Assembly (NCBI GenBank): GCA_041488235.1
Contig: JBGPOW010000234.1
Location: 1 to 6,761, forward strand
DNA: 6,761 nucleotides
Direction: 5' to 3'
Source of the DNA: DP-19 sp041488235
GTDB taxonomy: Bacteria > Desulfobacterota > Binatia > UTPRO1
Under the pieces are notes generated by a model that saw only the letters and a program-made list of their open reading frames with translations, made no database searches and had not been told where the DNA came from. A program made the translations under genes and the position numbers. Every line of letters starts with the position of its first letter. The stretch's first letter is position 1. Of the stretch, positions 5,643 through 6,761 are shown piece by piece.

Positions 5643-6053
5643 TCAGATTCGCTCGGACGTGGCGGCGAGACGCGCGGTCGACTGCTCGACGATGCGTCGC
5701 AAGACCGCGACGTCCGGCGCGGCGGCATCGAGGCCGGCGAGCTTGGTCTCGGCGTCCCGCAGCTCGCGCTCGGCGCGCTGCGCGTCGATCTCTTCGACCA
5801 GCTCGGCGCCGTCGGCCAAAACGGTCATGACGTTGTCGGCGACCTCGGCGTAGCCGCCGAAGATCGCGAGCACGTGACGCTTCCCGCCGCTCTTGTAGAT
5901 CAGCCGCCCCGGGGCGAGCACCGTAAGGAACGCTATGTGGTCGGGAAGGACGCCGAACTCGCCGGCGGCACCGGGCGCGGTCACCTCCTCGACGTCCTCG
6001 TCGAGGAGGTGGCGCTCGGGAGTGACGATGCGCAAACGAAAGCTCGCGGCCAT
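5643..6053 (-). CDS. atpC: F1Fo ATP synthase epsilon subunit
   Basis: Epsilon sits on the central stalk of F1 with gamma, couples rotation to the Fo ring and can inhibit ATP hydrolysis. The 136-aa protein shows the N-terminal beta-sandwich (about 1-84) with RIVTPERHLLDEDVEEV, GEFGVLPDHIAFLTVL (31-46) and GGYAEVADNVMTVLAD (66-81). A helical hairpin of Glu/Arg/Ala-rich residues follows (86-136), the arm that acts as the inhibitory and ATP-sensing part, here full length. It begins 12 bases after the atpD stop, in the standard atpDC order, with only a weak ribosome site (GAGG, 6067-6064), so translation may depend on coupling to atpD. A strong hairpin lies in codons 15-24 (5982-6011). It appears to be the last gene of the operon. 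Confidence 0.97.
   Translation of the reverse strand: MAASFRLRIVTPERHLLDEDVEEVTAPGAAGEFGVLPDHIAFLTVLAPGRLIYKSGGKRHVLAIFGGYAEVADNVMTVLADGAELVEEIDAQRAERELRDAETKLAGLDAAAPDVAVLRRIVEQSTARLAATSERI
5982..6011. repeat. Perfect 12-bp inverted repeat within the start of atpC
   Basis: CACCTCCTCGAC (5982-5993) and GTCGAGGAGGTG (6000-6011) are exact reverse complements separated by six bases. In the mRNA this forms a 12-bp, GC-rich stem at nucleotides 43-72 of the atpC reading frame, encoding HLLDEDVEEV. The right arm contains GAGGAGG on the plus strand, but on the transcribed strand it is ordinary coding sequence. A role in limiting epsilon translation is possible but not shown. Confidence 0.75.
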
Positions 6054-6065
6054 CGCGACGCGACC

Positions 6066-6761
<696 letters not shown>

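Overview
The window is GC-rich (about two thirds G+C), gene-dense and typical of a Gram-negative bacterium. The AtpD fragment reads like a deltaproteobacterial-type ATP synthase beta subunit. The paired acyl-CoA dehydrogenases and the secreted cysteine-rich protein would fit soil or marine lineages around the former Deltaproteobacteria (Myxococcota, Desulfobacterota, Binatota-like). The exact phylum cannot be fixed from this piece. No RNA genes, insertion sequences, CRISPR arrays or phage genes were seen, and no gap between genes exceeds about 130 bases.

Layout, right to left on the minus strand. The 3' end of atpD (partial) is followed 12 bases later by atpC, the usual end of an F1Fo ATP synthase operon. 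After a 131-base spacer holding a perfect small hairpin comes a gene for a secreted protein with 20 cysteines in the mature chain and no recognised family. It converges on a plus-strand gene for a RodZ-like membrane protein: cytoplasmic helix-turn-helix, one membrane span, Ala/Pro-rich linker and C-terminal RodZ (DUF4115-type) domain.

A 76-base divergent region separates rodZ from a minus-strand operon: a TetR-family regulator, acyl-CoA dehydrogenase A (369 aa), acyl-CoA dehydrogenase B (411 aa) and, 86 bases further, the start of a zinc carboxypeptidase (M14-like) that runs off the left edge. The regulator's stop overlaps the start of dehydrogenase A by four bases (ATGA). A near-perfect 20-bp palindrome covers the regulator's own start codon and likely -10 region, so the operon is probably autorepressed.

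The most interesting reading is that the two dehydrogenases have lost complementary halves of the FAD site. B keeps the residues a subunit uses on its own FAD plus the catalytic Glu, but has lost those that reach into the neighbour's FAD. A shows the reverse. This suggests an obligate heteromeric enzyme with FAD only at A/B interfaces, like the alpha2beta2 acyl-CoA dehydrogenases of actinobacterial steroid breakdown, here under a dedicated TetR repressor. The substrate is unknown. A second point is a perfect 12-bp-stem hairpin inside the start of atpC.
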